Of a stretch of 64,000 bases of DNA, positions 18,253 to 27,787 are shown one piece after another. Made by a program: the position numbers and the translations under genes. The stretch is from Alphaproteobacteria bacterium (lineage in GTDB: Bacteria; Myxococcota_A; UBA796; GCA-2862545): the NCBI GenBank assembly GCA_020632915.1, contig JACKEP010000009.1:62001-126000 (forward strand), given 5' to 3'. How positions within the stretch are numbered: position 1 is the first letter of the stretch; every line of letters begins with the position of its first letter. A model generated the notes under the pieces. It had not been told where the DNA came from, searched no databases, and was given only the letters and a program-made list of their open reading frames with translations.

Positions 18253-19094
18253 GGGATGGCCCAGGCGATGAAGAAGTTGCTCACCAGGATCGCCACCGAG
18301 CTGACCACCACCGCCGACGTGGTCGCCTGCCCCACGCCGCGCGCGCCGCCGGTCGTGTAGAAGCCCTTGTAGCAGGACACCACGCCCACGATGAACCCGA
18401 ACACCACGGCCTTGAGCAGCCCGCTGTAGATGTCGTCCCAGTCCACCCAGTCGCCCAGGCGCACCAGGAACTCGGGCCGCGACAGGTGCATCAGGTAGAT
18501 GCCGATGACGTAGCTGCCGACGATGCCGACGAAGTCGAAGATCGCCGTGAGCATCGGCATCACCAGCACGGCCGCCAGCACGCGGGGCTTGACCAGGTAG
18601 TTGAGCGGGTCGACCGCCATCGCGTCGAGGGCGTCGATCTGCTCGGTGACCCGCATCGTGCCGAGCTCCGCGGCGATCGCCGAGCCCGCACGCCCGGCGA
18701 CCAGCAGGCCCGTGAGCGTGGGACCGAGCTCGCGCGTGAGCGCCACGCCCACCGTGCCGCCGACCATCGCCTGGGCGCCGAACATCGCGAACGCGCGGTG
18801 GCTCTGCAGGGTGAACACCGCCCCGGTGAACGCCGACGTCAGCAGGATGATCGGCAGCGACTGCACGCCGATGAACTCCATCTGCTGGATCGTCAGCCGC
18901 ACGCGCAGCGGCGGCAGGAACACGTTCGCGACGCCCCAGAACGCCACGACCCCGGCGCGCCCGACCTCTTCGACCGCCCCACGCAGGCCGCCGACCCAGC
19001 CCAGCACGAACCGCCCCGCCGCCTCGACCACCCGCACGGGCAGGATCGGGCGCGCTTCGGTGTCGGAGGCCGAGTCGGGCGCAGGTGGGCTCAC
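18249..19094 (-). CDS. mlaE: ABC transporter permease, MlaE family
   Basis: A 281-residue inner-membrane permease of the MlaE/YrbE family, with about five to six helices. Conserved segments are LTSAFTGAVFTLQ, the family signature VALTRELGPTLTGLLVAGRAGSAIAAELGT cut here into LTRELGP and GRAGSAIAAELGTM, and TEQIDALDAMAVDPLNYLV. The C-terminus has GFYTTGGARGVGQATTSAVV, also typical. The start is a GTG ending at 19094. It is the first gene of a minus-strand cluster mlaE-mlaF-mlaD, the core inner-membrane complex for lipid trafficking between the membranes. Confidence 0.93.
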   Translation of the reverse strand: MSPPAPDSASDTEARPILPVRVVEAAGRFVLGWVGGLRGAVEEVGRAGVVAFWGVANVFLPPLRVRLTIQQMEFIGVQSLPIILLTSAFTGAVFTLQSHRAFAMFGAQAMVGGTVGVALTRELGPTLTGLLVAGRAGSAIAAELGTMRVTEQIDALDAMAVDPLNYLVKPRVLAAVLVMPMLTAIFDFVGIVGSYVIGIYLMHLSRPEFLVRLGDWVDWDDIYSGLLKAVVFGFIVGVVSCYKGFYTTGGARGVGQATTSAVVVSSVAILVSNFFIAWAIP

Positions 19095-19155
19095 GGCGCG
19101 ACCTTACCGCGCCGCAGGGCGTCCGCGCACCGGCACCGCGCATTCCCCCGACGGG

Positions 19156-20337
19156 TCAGACGCGCGCCAGCCCCAGGGTGACCGACCCACCCATCATCCG
19201 TCCCTCGAGCGTCAGCCGGTCGTCGTCGACCGCCCAGCTCCACGGCGCGTCGGCGAGCGCACGGAGCTGGCCCGCCATGCCCACGCCCTCCGCCGGGATC
19301 ACGAACGGCGACGCGTCGCGTCCGTGCACGGTGACCCCCACCGGCACGACGTCGTGCAGACGCAGCGCGTGGGCGCCCTGCACCGTCCAGCGGCCCGACG
19401 CCGTGCCGGACGTCCCCACCCGCTCGGCAGCCTCCCGGTCGAGGACCGAGCCGACGAAGGCATCGGCGAGCACGACCTCGAAGCGTCCGCTCGGCTGGAA
19501 CACGAACGTGACGCCGCGGGCGCCGAACACGTTGCCGAAGCCCGTGGCGCTGCGGACCTCCCAGCGCCCGGTCGGGCCGCCGACGTCGGGCACCAGCTCC
19601 GCGCCGGCCTCGCACGCCACGGCGACCGCCTCGAGCACGGTGTCGGCGGCCGCCCAGGCCGGGCTGCACCCTCCGCGGCCCACCACGCGCACCCGCCCGC
19701 CCCGTGGGTGGGCCGGCACCTCGAGCCGCGCCCACGACCAGGGGCCCAGCGCGGTGGGGACGTCGACCGCGCAGGGGCGCACCAGACCGGGTGCTGCCGC
19801 TGCGAGGCCGCCGGTGAGGATGACGCGCGCCGCGTCGAGGAAGTCGCGCGTGCCGAGGTGGCCGCGGGACAGGGCCTCGTGGGCGATCGCGTCGGCGTCG
19901 CGGCCGAGGACCTCCCACGCGCGCAGCACCGCGAGCCCGCCCCGCGGACGGGCCGTGAGGTCGCCCGCGCCCGCCGCCTGCAGATCGGCCTCGGCGAGCC
20001 GCAGCGCGGGCACGGCCCGGTCCACCCGGTGCAGGGCCAGGCCCAGCCGCAACCACGCCGGCCCCTCGGGCAACGACGCGAGCACGGCCGCTTCCAGCAC
20101 CGACGCAGCGGCACGTCGCCAGCGGTCCATCGGGGCAGGACCGACCGGCTCGGCGGGGTGGTGCAGCCCCGGGCCCTCCAGCGCCGCGGACAGGTGGAGC
20201 GCCTCGTCGAGGTGGTAGAAACCGTCGACCTCGGCGATGTCCACCGGCAGCGCGGCCACCCCGAGCCGATCCAGGCCGGCGCGCACCACGTCATCCACCG
20301 GCGACAACAGCGCCGCCACCCGCTCGCTGTCCTGCAC
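19156..20337 (-). CDS. protein of unknown function
   Basis: A 393-residue protein I do not recognise. There is no signal peptide, lipobox or obvious transmembrane helix. The N-terminal half is helix-rich and the C-terminal half is beta-rich with repeated short strands (GFGNVFGARGVTFVFQP, GRFEVVLADAFVGSVLD, RLTLEGRMMGGSVTLGLA). It begins with the ATG ending at 20337 and is divergent from the propeller lipoprotein operon across about 105 bases. It sits upstream of mlaE on the same strand with a 61-base gap, so a shared transcript with the Mla genes is possible. No catalytic motif is visible. Confidence 0.65.
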   Translation of the reverse strand: MQDSERVAALLSPVDDVVRAGLDRLGVAALPVDIAEVDGFYHLDEALHLSAALEGPGLHHPAEPVGPAPMDRWRRAAASVLEAAVLASLPEGPAWLRLGLALHRVDRAVPALRLAEADLQAAGAGDLTARPRGGLAVLRAWEVLGRDADAIAHEALSRGHLGTRDFLDAARVILTGGLAAAAPGLVRPCAVDVPTALGPWSWARLEVPAHPRGGRVRVVGRGGCSPAWAAADTVLEAVAVACEAGAELVPDVGGPTGRWEVRSATGFGNVFGARGVTFVFQPSGRFEVVLADAFVGSVLDREAAERVGTSGTASGRWTVQGAHALRLHDVVPVGVTVHGRDASPFVIPAEGVGMAGQLRALADAPWSWAVDDDRLTLEGRMMGGSVTLGLARV

Positions 20338-20443
20338 GCCGCCTCCTCCGCAGCCTGCGTAGGCACGGCCACACCGACCGCCAAGGGGCGAAGCCGGCTT
20401 CTACCGGTCATGCTAGGAACCGGGACGCGTGGAGGTGTGCGCG

Positions 20444-22093
20444 ATGCGGCTCGGAACGGTGCTCCCGGTGGTGCTCGCCGCGGCGTGCACCCCCGCGACC
20501 GACGCCGACAGCGACACGGACACCGATCCCCCCGACACGGTCGACACCCGGATCACCGAAGAGCGCTGGATCGTGTCCAAGCCCGTCGTGTGCGCGGATC
20601 CGGACGCCCGCGCGACCGCGCCCTACGACCGGGTGCAGGGCGGAGACTGGGACGACCAGCCCGTCGAGCCCGGGTCCGACAGCGTGTTCGTGGGGGGCGG
20701 CATCGCCGTCGCCGATCTCGTCGGGGACGACCACCTCGATCTGTTGTTCACGAGCCGCTCCACGCGCGTCACCCTGTGGGAGGGACGCACCGATCCGGCC
20801 GCGCCCGGTGGGGTCGCCTACGTCGACGTCAGCGATCGCCTGCCGCCGATGCCCGAGCGCACCGGCGGGGCCACGCCGGTCGACTTCGACGGTGACGGCG
20901 ATCTCGACGTGTTCGTGAGCGTGTTCCGCGCGCCGGACCTGCTGCTGCGCAACGACGGCGATCAGTTCGTCGACGTGGCCGGCACGCTCGGACTGCGCGG
21001 CGGCGACACCCGCAGGAGCCTGTCGTCGAGCTGGGCCGACATCGACGGGGACGGGGACCTCGACGGCTTCGTGGCCGGCTACGGTCGGCTCGCCAGCGGT
21101 GGGGGCCTGCCCGACGGCGACCCGTCGTCGCTGTACGTGCAGGAGGTCGACGGCACGTTCACCGACCAGGTGCCCCTGCACGAGCCGCCCGATCCGCTGC
21201 TCACCGCGCACACCTTCATGGGGGCGTTCGTCGACGCCGACCTCGACGGCCACCCCGACCTCTACCTGGTCAACGACTTCGGGTGGGTCTGGCCGAGCCT
21301 GCTCGTGCCCCACCTGGGCGGCGCCTACGTGTGGCCCGGTCCGATCGGGGTCGAGCTCGGTCGCGAGAACATGGGGCTCGGCGTGGGCGACGTCAACGGC
21401 GACGGCGTCCCCGACTTCCTCGTCACCGCGTGGGACGCCACGGGCCTGTACCTGTCGCGGGACGGCACGTGGTTCGAAGCCAGCGCGGCGCGCGGCCTCG
21501 TCCTCGACGCCGACCGCGACCAGCACGTGGCCTGGGGCAACGAGCTCGGCGACCTCGACAACGACGGTGACCTCGACGCCGTGGTCGTGCTCGGCCACAT
21601 CCCGGTCACCTCCCCCCACCTCAACCCCGACGCGCAGCCCGACGCGGTGTTCCTGCAGGGCGCCGACGGCCAGTTCGTCGATGTGGCGCCGGCCTGGGGC
21701 CTGGACGACGACGGACGGGGGCGCGGCGTCGTGCTCGCCGACCTCGACCGCAACGGCTTCCTCGACCTCGTCCGCCACGACCTGCGGGGACCGGCCCGCA
21801 TCGATCTGGCCCGCTGCAACGACGGCGCGTGGCTGGAGGTCGACCTGCGCCAGGGCGGCGCCAACCGGTTCGGCGTCGGAGCGCGGCTGGAGGTGGTCGC
21901 CGGCGACCACCGCTGGACCCGAGAGCTGCGCGCGGGCGGCACCGGCTACGGCGGCGGCGGCCCGCCGGAGCTGCACGTCGGCCTCGGTGACGTCGAGGTC
22001 GTCGACCGCGTCACCGTCACGTGGCCCGACGGGTCGACCAGCAGCCGGCACGACGTCCCCACCCGCACGCGGATCCGCGTGGAGCGCCCGTGA
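20444..22093 (+). CDS. CRTAC1/ASPIC-type FG-GAP propeller lipoprotein, first paralog
   Basis: A 549-residue predicted secreted lipoprotein. The signal peptide ends in a lipobox (LAAACTPA), followed by an acidic Asp/Thr linker (DADSDTDTDPPDT). Seven calcium-binding repeats follow, for example VDFDGDGDLDVFVS, ADIDGDGDLDGFVAG and LGDLDNDGDLDAVVV, which predicts a seven-bladed FG-GAP propeller. The C-terminal ~85 residues form an ASPIC/UnbV domain (NRFGVGARLEVVAG, LHVGLGDVEVVDRVTVTWPDG). The ATG at 20444 has GGAGG eight bases upstream. Function is probably adhesion or ligand binding on the cell surface; no catalytic site is visible. It leads a tightly overlapping four-gene operon. Confidence 0.85.
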   Translation: MRLGTVLPVVLAAACTPATDADSDTDTDPPDTVDTRITEERWIVSKPVVCADPDARATAPYDRVQGGDWDDQPVEPGSDSVFVGGGIAVADLVGDDHLDLLFTSRSTRVTLWEGRTDPAAPGGVAYVDVSDRLPPMPERTGGATPVDFDGDGDLDVFVSVFRAPDLLLRNDGDQFVDVAGTLGLRGGDTRRSLSSSWADIDGDGDLDGFVAGYGRLASGGGLPDGDPSSLYVQEVDGTFTDQVPLHEPPDPLLTAHTFMGAFVDADLDGHPDLYLVNDFGWVWPSLLVPHLGGAYVWPGPIGVELGRENMGLGVGDVNGDGVPDFLVTAWDATGLYLSRDGTWFEASAARGLVLDADRDQHVAWGNELGDLDNDGDLDAVVVLGHIPVTSPHLNPDAQPDAVFLQGADGQFVDVAPAWGLDDDGRGRGVVLADLDRNGFLDLVRHDLRGPARIDLARCNDGAWLEVDLRQGGANRFGVGARLEVVAGDHRWTRELRAGGTGYGGGGPPELHVGLGDVEVVDRVTVTWPDGSTSSRHDVPTRTRIRVERP

Positions 22094-23709
22094 GCCCGAG
22101 CTCCCGTCGGGCAGGGCTGGGCAGCGTGGTCGTCGGGATCGCGCTGGCGTGCACGCCCCCCACCACCGACGGTGCACCGGACGACACGGCGCCGCCGGTG
22201 GTCGACGGGGTCACGTCCGGTCCGCAGGTCCGCTGCGCTCGCCCCGAGGACCGGGAGGCGCTCGGTCCCCTCACCGCCTCGTTCGACGCGGGCGACTGGG
22301 GCGTCCAGGCCTTCGACCCCGATCACCGCACGCTGTACACCGGCGGAGGCCTCGCCGTGGCCGACGTCGACGGCGACGGCGACCTCGACGTGCTCCTGGC
22401 AGACGCCGACGCCCCCGCCGTCTACCTCCAGGGCCCGCCGCGGGTGCTCACGCTGGCGACCGGGGCGCTGCCCGCGCTCGACGCCGTCACCGCGTGGACG
22501 CCCGCCGATCTCGACGGCGACGGGGACGTCGACCTGATCGTTGCGCGCTTCGACGCCGCGCCGGTGCTGCTGTCCAACGACGGCCAGGGCCGGTTCTCGG
22601 TCGCCAAGGGCTGGCTCCCCGACGGCCCGCTGCCCGCCGCACGCTACGCCGGCGCCTCGGTCGTCGACCGGGATCGCGACGGGGACCTCGACGTCCTCGT
22701 GCCCGGCCACGGCGGACTGCGCGGCGCCTTCCGGGAGCCCGGCGACCCCAGCGTGCTGCTGCGCCAGGACGACGACGGCTTCCACGACGTCTCCGCCGAC
22801 CTGCCCGCGCGCTTCCACGAGGCGTACACCTTCGTCGCGGGCTGGTACGATCTGGACGACGACGGCTGGCCCGACCTGTACGGCGTCTCGGACTACGGCC
22901 ACCTCGCCCCGTCCCAGCTGCTGTGGAACCGGCAGGGCGCGCTCGTGCCCGACGCCGGGGCGCACGGCCTCGACGTCTCGCTCCAGGGCATGGGGCTGGG
23001 GGTGGGCGATCTGGACGACGACGGGGACGTCGACCTCGTGACGGCGGGGTGGGGTCGGCACGTGCTGCTGGTGGGACGCGAGGGCACGTGGTTCGACGCC
23101 GCCCAGTCGTGGGGGCTCGACGGGGACCGGAGCCGCGGCCAGGTCGTCGGCTGGGGCTCGCAGCTCGCCGATCTCGACGACGACGGCGACCTGGACGTGG
23201 TCATGGGCTTCGGCCACATCTTCAACCAGGACACCCCACCGGACGAGCCCGACGAGCTGTTCCTGAACGACGGTCCGACGCTGCGCCCCGTGGGTGCGAC
23301 GTGGGGGTTCGACCACCCGGGCCAGACCCGCGCCGTGCTCGCCGTCGACCTCGACGGCGACGGCTGGCTCGACCTGCTGCGCAAGGACCTGACCGGCCCC
23401 GCCACGCTCCAGTGGGCCCGGTGCGGTGCCGCCCCGTGGGTGGGGCTGCGCCTCGACGACGCCACCGCCGCCAACCACGCCGCGATCGGCGCCGTGGTGA
23501 CGGTCCGCGCCGGCGCGCGCACGTGGCGGCGCACGGTGGAGGTCGGCAGCTCGAGCGTGCTCGCCGCGGGCCCGCCCGACGTGCACGTCGGGCTCGGCGC
23601 GGTCGAGACGATCGACGCCGTCGACGTGCGGTGGCCCGACGGGATCACGACGCGCTACGCACACGTCCCCGTCCGCCGGTGGAGCACGCTGCACAGGGAG
23701 GTCCCGTGA
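22090..23709 (+). CDS. CRTAC1/ASPIC-type FG-GAP propeller lipoprotein, second paralog
   Basis: A 539-residue paralog of the preceding gene, with the same layout: lipobox (GIALACTPP), acidic linker (DGAPDDTAPP), seven DxDxDG-type repeats (VADVDGDGDLDVLLA, PADLDGDGDVDLIVA, LADLDDDGDLDVVMG and others), and a C-terminal ASPIC/UnbV domain (LHVGLG-like HVGLGAVETIDAVDVRWPDG). The start GTG overlaps the upstream stop by 4 bases (22090-22093). The two proteins are clearly related but diverged, which suggests an old tandem duplication with division of ligands. Both appear to be on the outer surface. Confidence 0.85.
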   Translation: MSPSSRRAGLGSVVVGIALACTPPTTDGAPDDTAPPVVDGVTSGPQVRCARPEDREALGPLTASFDAGDWGVQAFDPDHRTLYTGGGLAVADVDGDGDLDVLLADADAPAVYLQGPPRVLTLATGALPALDAVTAWTPADLDGDGDVDLIVARFDAAPVLLSNDGQGRFSVAKGWLPDGPLPAARYAGASVVDRDRDGDLDVLVPGHGGLRGAFREPGDPSVLLRQDDDGFHDVSADLPARFHEAYTFVAGWYDLDDDGWPDLYGVSDYGHLAPSQLLWNRQGALVPDAGAHGLDVSLQGMGLGVGDLDDDGDVDLVTAGWGRHVLLVGREGTWFDAAQSWGLDGDRSRGQVVGWGSQLADLDDDGDLDVVMGFGHIFNQDTPPDEPDELFLNDGPTLRPVGATWGFDHPGQTRAVLAVDLDGDGWLDLLRKDLTGPATLQWARCGAAPWVGLRLDDATAANHAAIGAVVTVRAGARTWRRTVEVGSSSVLAAGPPDVHVGLGAVETIDAVDVRWPDGITTRYAHVPVRRWSTLHREVP

Positions 23710-24530
23710 ACGGTTGGCCGTCGTGGCGCTGGCTGGTGCCGCTCGCCGCGCTGGGCTGCGGCGCGCAGGAACCCGTGCCGGACGACCTCGTCGACCCGCT
23801 GGTCGGCCTGTTCGCGGACTTCGCCTCCCGCGACGCCGAGACCTGGGCCTCCGCCGTGCTCGCGTGGGCGCTCGCCCAGGATCCCGACGCGCCGTTGGCC
23901 TCCCGCACCTTCGCGCCGGCCGCGCTCGACCCGGAGCGGGTGCGCCTTGCAGACGGCACCGACGTGGCTGCCACGCGGTTCGCCGTCGGCGTGCTCGCGT
24001 CGTCTCCCCACGACGTCGACGACCACCGCCGCGCCAGCCTGCTGCCCGACGCCACCTGCGTCGAGCCCCCGTGGACCCGCAGCTGGACCCGCACCTCCGA
24101 CGCCACCACGTGCTGGACGCTGGGCAGCTGCCGCGACGCCGTCGCCGACAGCGACATCGTCGACGTCACCGACGCCGGCACCTTGTCGTGGTCGATGCAC
24201 GAGGAGCTCGCCCGCATCGAGGCCGCGCTCGACCCCGAGACCGACACCGACGTGTGGATCCGCCGCTGGTGGGCCACCGCCCCTGCGCAGGCCACGGGCG
24301 CGGGCGACGGCCTCGACCGGGCCTACGGGCTGCGGATGTGGGTCGCCGATCCCGACGACCTGCGCCACACGTGGCGGCTCGACGTGACGTGGGCCGACCT
24401 GCACCTCGCCGGCCAGGACGAGGACGCCACCCGCGCTGCCCTCGTCCAGGCGATCGCCGACGGCCAGGACGCCACCGACACGTGGCTCGACGCCGGGCTC
24501 ACCGCCTGCCCGGACGGAGGGACGCCATGA
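23706..24530 (+). CDS. lipoprotein of unknown function
   Basis: A 274-residue predicted lipoprotein, start GTG overlapping the previous stop by 4 bases. It has a short signal sequence with lipobox LAALGCGAQ. The mature part is helix-rich at first (LFADFASRDAETWASAVLAWA), with several Trp and paired Cys residues (ATCVEPPWTRSW, TCWTLGSCRDA, LTACPDGG) that may form disulfides. It resembles no domain I know. It is the third gene in the propeller-lipoprotein operon and precedes the M15 peptidase, so it probably works in the same surface complex. Confidence 0.65.
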   Translation: MNGWPSWRWLVPLAALGCGAQEPVPDDLVDPLVGLFADFASRDAETWASAVLAWALAQDPDAPLASRTFAPAALDPERVRLADGTDVAATRFAVGVLASSPHDVDDHRRASLLPDATCVEPPWTRSWTRTSDATTCWTLGSCRDAVADSDIVDVTDAGTLSWSMHEELARIEAALDPETDTDVWIRRWWATAPAQATGAGDGLDRAYGLRMWVADPDDLRHTWRLDVTWADLHLAGQDEDATRAALVQAIADGQDATDTWLDAGLTACPDGGTP

Positions 24531-25546
24531 GGTCGCGCACGCTGTGGGGTGGTCTCCTGGGGATCGCCACGAGCGGCTGTGGGGTGCCCTCCCCTCCGGG
24601 CACGCCCGACGACACCGCCAGCCGCACCGACACCGACACCGTCCTCGGCGACGACTCCGGCGACGAGGCCGACACCGATGCAGCACCCGACACGCTGCCG
24701 CCCGTCGACACCGATCGCCCCGATCCGTCCGGCACCCTGGCCTGCTACCCCGGCCCCGACGGCCGCTACGCCACCTGCCTCGACGTGGTGGCGCACGGTC
24801 CGTGGGGTGCCGACTACGACTACCCCCCGCCCACCGACGCCCGGTACGCCGCACCCACGCACTACCTGGACCTGGTGGCGTCCGATCCCACCACCCGCGT
24901 CTCCCCGAACTTCCGCCTCCAGGAGCTCGCCCAGGCATGGAAGGGCACCTACGGCGTGGTCCAGGTGGGCCTGGTCGAGCACCTGCAGGAGATCCGCGAC
25001 CTCGTGGGTGCGCCGGTGTTCGTCAACTCCGGCTACCGAAACGTCGGCTACAACGCCGGGGTCGGCGGCGCGACGCGGTCGCGGCACATGTGGGGGGACG
25101 CGGCCGACCTGCGCACCGACGTGCTGGGCGTCGAGGCGCTGGGTGCCGTCTGCGAGACCGTGGGCGCCGACTACGTCGGCTACTACGAGGCCCACGTCCA
25201 CTGCGACTGGCGCTCCGACCCGCTCGACGACGCGTTCTTCCAGGGGCCGGTGTCCGTGGCCCACCGCGACGTGCCACCGCCCTGGGACGCCCGGCTCGTG
25301 CCCGGCACGCGGTGGACCGCACCGGCCGTGGGGTGGGACGAGGGCGAGCCGCTGCGGGTGTGGACGGCGTGGGACGCGGCGGGGCAGCCGCTCGTGCGGG
25401 CCACCGGGCGCAGCTTCGCGCCGCCGCCCGACGCGGCGTGCGTCGAGGTCGACGTCGGACGGCAGCTGGTGCGGGCGGCGCGGATCACCGAAGCCGGCCC
25501 GGTCACGACACCCGCTTGCGGAACCGGCTCGTCGCCAGCGCCATGA
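24527..25546 (+). CDS. M15-family D,D-carboxypeptidase-like lipoprotein
   Basis: A 339-residue predicted lipoprotein with lipobox ATSGCGVPS and an acidic linker of Asp/Thr residues (DTASRTDTDTVLGDDSGDE). Residues about 120-240 form a zinc peptidase of the M15A type: NFRLQELAQ, VFVNSGYRNVGYN, then SRHMWGDAADLR with the H...D zinc ligands near residues 186-191, and the final His in EAHVHCDW near residue 222. This family trims cell-wall peptides (D-Ala-D-Ala). The remaining ~100 residues are of no recognised family. It ends the operon and overlaps the convergent permease gene by 44 bases. The presence of the intact zinc triad supports an active enzyme. Confidence 0.8.
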   Translation: MRSRTLWGGLLGIATSGCGVPSPPGTPDDTASRTDTDTVLGDDSGDEADTDAAPDTLPPVDTDRPDPSGTLACYPGPDGRYATCLDVVAHGPWGADYDYPPPTDARYAAPTHYLDLVASDPTTRVSPNFRLQELAQAWKGTYGVVQVGLVEHLQEIRDLVGAPVFVNSGYRNVGYNAGVGGATRSRHMWGDAADLRTDVLGVEALGAVCETVGADYVGYYEAHVHCDWRSDPLDDAFFQGPVSVAHRDVPPPWDARLVPGTRWTAPAVGWDEGEPLRVWTAWDAAGQPLVRATGRSFAPPPDAACVEVDVGRQLVRAARITEAGPVTTPACGTGSSPAP

Positions 25547-26654
25547 TCGCCAGGCCGTAGACCAGCAGCGCCGCCGCCTGCACGCGCACCTCGGTGAACG
25601 TGGCGCCCTTGAGCAGGATGGCGCGCACGGCCTCCATGTAGAACCGCAGCGGGTTGAGCGCCGTGAGCGGCTGCATCCACGCCGGCATCGCGTGGATGGG
25701 CGTCATCGTCCCCGACAGCAGCATCGCGGGCAGCACGAAGATGAAGCCACCGAGGAACGCCTGCTGCTGGGTCTGGCTGACCGTGGAGACGAACAGGCCC
25801 ACGCCGACGGTGGTCAGCAGGTACAGCGCGGTGATGCCGTAGAACAGGAGCAGGCTGCCGCGGATCGGCACGTCGAAGATCCACGCCCCGGCGGTGATCG
25901 CCAGGGTCACGTCGAACAGGCCGACCACCACGAACGGCGCGATCTTGCCGACCATGAGCACCGGGGTGGGCAGCGGGGTCACCCGCACCGCCTCCAGCGT
26001 GCCCATCTCCCGTTCCCGGGCAAGGCCCATCGACACCACGATGGTGGTGATGATCAGGAGCAGCATCCCGGCGATGCCGGGCACCATGTAGATCGGCGTG
26101 GACTGGGTGGGGTTGTAGAACAGCCGCGGGCGCACCACGACCGAGGGCAGGGTCCGTCCCTCCGGCAGCCGCGCCGCGATCTGCGCCTGCGCGAGCCTGA
26201 GCCCTTCGAGGCCGAGGTAGCCGGAGGCAGCCCCCCCCGCGACGTTCGCGCGTGTCGGGTCGGTGCCGTCGACGAGCACCTGGGCCTGGGTCGGCACGCC
26301 GCGCGCCAGATCTCGACCGTAGCCCTCCGGCAGCACGAGCACGACGGCGACGGTCCCGTCCTCCAGCAGGCGCTCGGCGTCGGGCACCGACGGCGGCGTG
26401 GCGACGTGGGCGAGCGTGCCGTCCGCGAGCATGCCGGCGATGGTCTCGCGGCTCTCGGGGGTGTGGTCGAGATCCACCACGGCCGTCGGCACCTGGTCGA
26501 CGTCGAGATCGATGGCGAAGCCGAACAGCAGCAGCTGCAGGAACGGCGCCACCGTCAGCAGGAAGATCATCCGGCGGTCCTGCGTGGTCTGCCGGATCTC
26601 CTTGACCACGACCGCGCGCAGCTGGCCGACCAGGCGTTGCAGCGTCTCGCTCAT
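25503..26654 (-). CDS. ABC-2 type permease (YhhJ-like), second permease
   Basis: A 383-residue inner-membrane permease, start ATG ending at 26654 and overlapping the previous stop by 4 bases. It starts with a cytoplasmic-proximal helix (VVVKEIRQTTQDRRMIFLL) followed by the first TM, then a ~160-residue periplasmic loop (PTAVVDLDHTPESRE...), then about five TM helices including the family motif AREREMGTLEAVRVTPL. This is the ABC2_membrane_3 layout of YhhJ. It is the last gene of the HlyD-ATPase-ATPase-permease-permease operon, and it overlaps the convergent M15 peptidase by 44 bases. It likely forms the export channel with the other permease. Confidence 0.88.
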   Translation of the reverse strand: MSETLQRLVGQLRAVVVKEIRQTTQDRRMIFLLTVAPFLQLLLFGFAIDLDVDQVPTAVVDLDHTPESRETIAGMLADGTLAHVATPPSVPDAERLLEDGTVAVVLVLPEGYGRDLARGVPTQAQVLVDGTDPTRANVAGGAASGYLGLEGLRLAQAQIAARLPEGRTLPSVVVRPRLFYNPTQSTPIYMVPGIAGMLLLIITTIVVSMGLAREREMGTLEAVRVTPLPTPVLMVGKIAPFVVVGLFDVTLAITAGAWIFDVPIRGSLLLFYGITALYLLTTVGVGLFVSTVSQTQQQAFLGGFIFVLPAMLLSGTMTPIHAMPAWMQPLTALNPLRFYMEAVRAILLKGATFTEVRVQAAALLVYGLAIMALATSRFRKRVS

Positions 26655-27787
26655 GCCAGCTTCCGCTGGAAGCGCGCCGTCGACACGGCCACCATGAACG
26701 CGGCGAACGCGAGCAGGGCGACCAGATCGGGCCACAGCTCGGTCCATCCGTTGCCCTTGAGCAGCACCCCGCGCAGCACGGCGATGAAGTAGCGGGCCGG
26801 CACGATGTGCGACAGCGCCCGCAGCGGCCACGGCATGTTCGCGATCGGGAACATGAAGCCCGACAGCAGCATCGACGGCAGCATCGAGGACAGCGTCGAC
26901 GCCTGGGTGGCCACCATCTGGTTGCGGGTGACCACCGAGATCAGCAGCCCCTGGCCGAGCATGCCCAGCATGAACAGGATGGCCGCGATCGCGAGCACCA
27001 GCAGGTTGCCTCGCAGCGGCAGACCGAACACCCACGCGCCCGCCGTGAGCACGAGGAGCACCTGCACGGCGCCCATCGCCAGGTACGGCAGCAGCTTGCC
27101 CACGACGATGTCGAGGCGTCCGACCGGCGTGGCGAAGAGCTGCTCCATCGAGCCCCGCTCCCACTCCCGGGCCACGGCCAGCGCCGTGAGCAGCACCGCG
27201 ACGAGCGCCAGCACGTACGCCGTGACGCCCGGCACCAGGAACAGCGCCGACCGGCCCGCCGGGTTGAAGCGGGTCCAGGTGGCCGCACTCACCGGCAGGC
27301 CGCCGGACGCCGACATCCCGGGCACCGCAGAGGCCACGACCCGCGCCGTCGCGAGCCGCGACATCGCATCGGCCCGCACGAGCGCCGCCGTCGTCGACGA
27401 GGCGTCGGCCGCGTCGAGGAGCAGCCCCACCTCGGCCGTCTCGCCGCGAGCCAGCGCGCGCGCGTAGCCCTCGGGGATCTCGAGCACCGCCGCCGCGCGA
27501 CCGGACGCGAACACGTCGCCCGCGGCGTCGGCGTCGTCGAGGCTGCCCTTGCGCTCGAACTCGTGGGCCGCCGTGAACGCGTCGACCAGCGCGCGGCTCT
27601 CGGGGCTGCGGTCGTCGTCCACCACCGCCAGCGGGATGTGGTCGATGTCGAAGCTCACGCCGAACCCGAACAGCAGCAGCATGATCAACGGCAGCACGAG
27701 GCCGATGTAGAGCGTGAGCGGATCGCGGCGGATGTGGAGCGCCTCCTTGTAGGCCATCGCCCGCACCCGGATGAGGAAGCGTCGCAT
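26651..27787 (-). CDS. ABC-2 type permease (YhhJ-like), first permease
   Basis: A 378-residue inner-membrane permease and paralog of the next gene. It starts MRRFLIRVRAMAYKEALHIRRD, has a TM near residue 28-45, a long periplasmic loop (PLAVVDDDRSPESRA) and five C-terminal TM helices with AREWERGSMEQLFATPVG. Both permeases share ~25-35% visible pattern identity, which fits a heteromeric transporter. It overlaps the ATPase stop by a base and the downstream permease by 4 bases, so all are in one transcript. The transported substrate cannot be read from sequence. Confidence 0.88.
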   Translation of the reverse strand: MRRFLIRVRAMAYKEALHIRRDPLTLYIGLVLPLIMLLLFGFGVSFDIDHIPLAVVDDDRSPESRALVDAFTAAHEFERKGSLDDADAAGDVFASGRAAAVLEIPEGYARALARGETAEVGLLLDAADASSTTAALVRADAMSRLATARVVASAVPGMSASGGLPVSAATWTRFNPAGRSALFLVPGVTAYVLALVAVLLTALAVAREWERGSMEQLFATPVGRLDIVVGKLLPYLAMGAVQVLLVLTAGAWVFGLPLRGNLLVLAIAAILFMLGMLGQGLLISVVTRNQMVATQASTLSSMLPSMLLSGFMFPIANMPWPLRALSHIVPARYFIAVLRGVLLKGNGWTELWPDLVALLAFAAFMVAVSTARFQRKLA

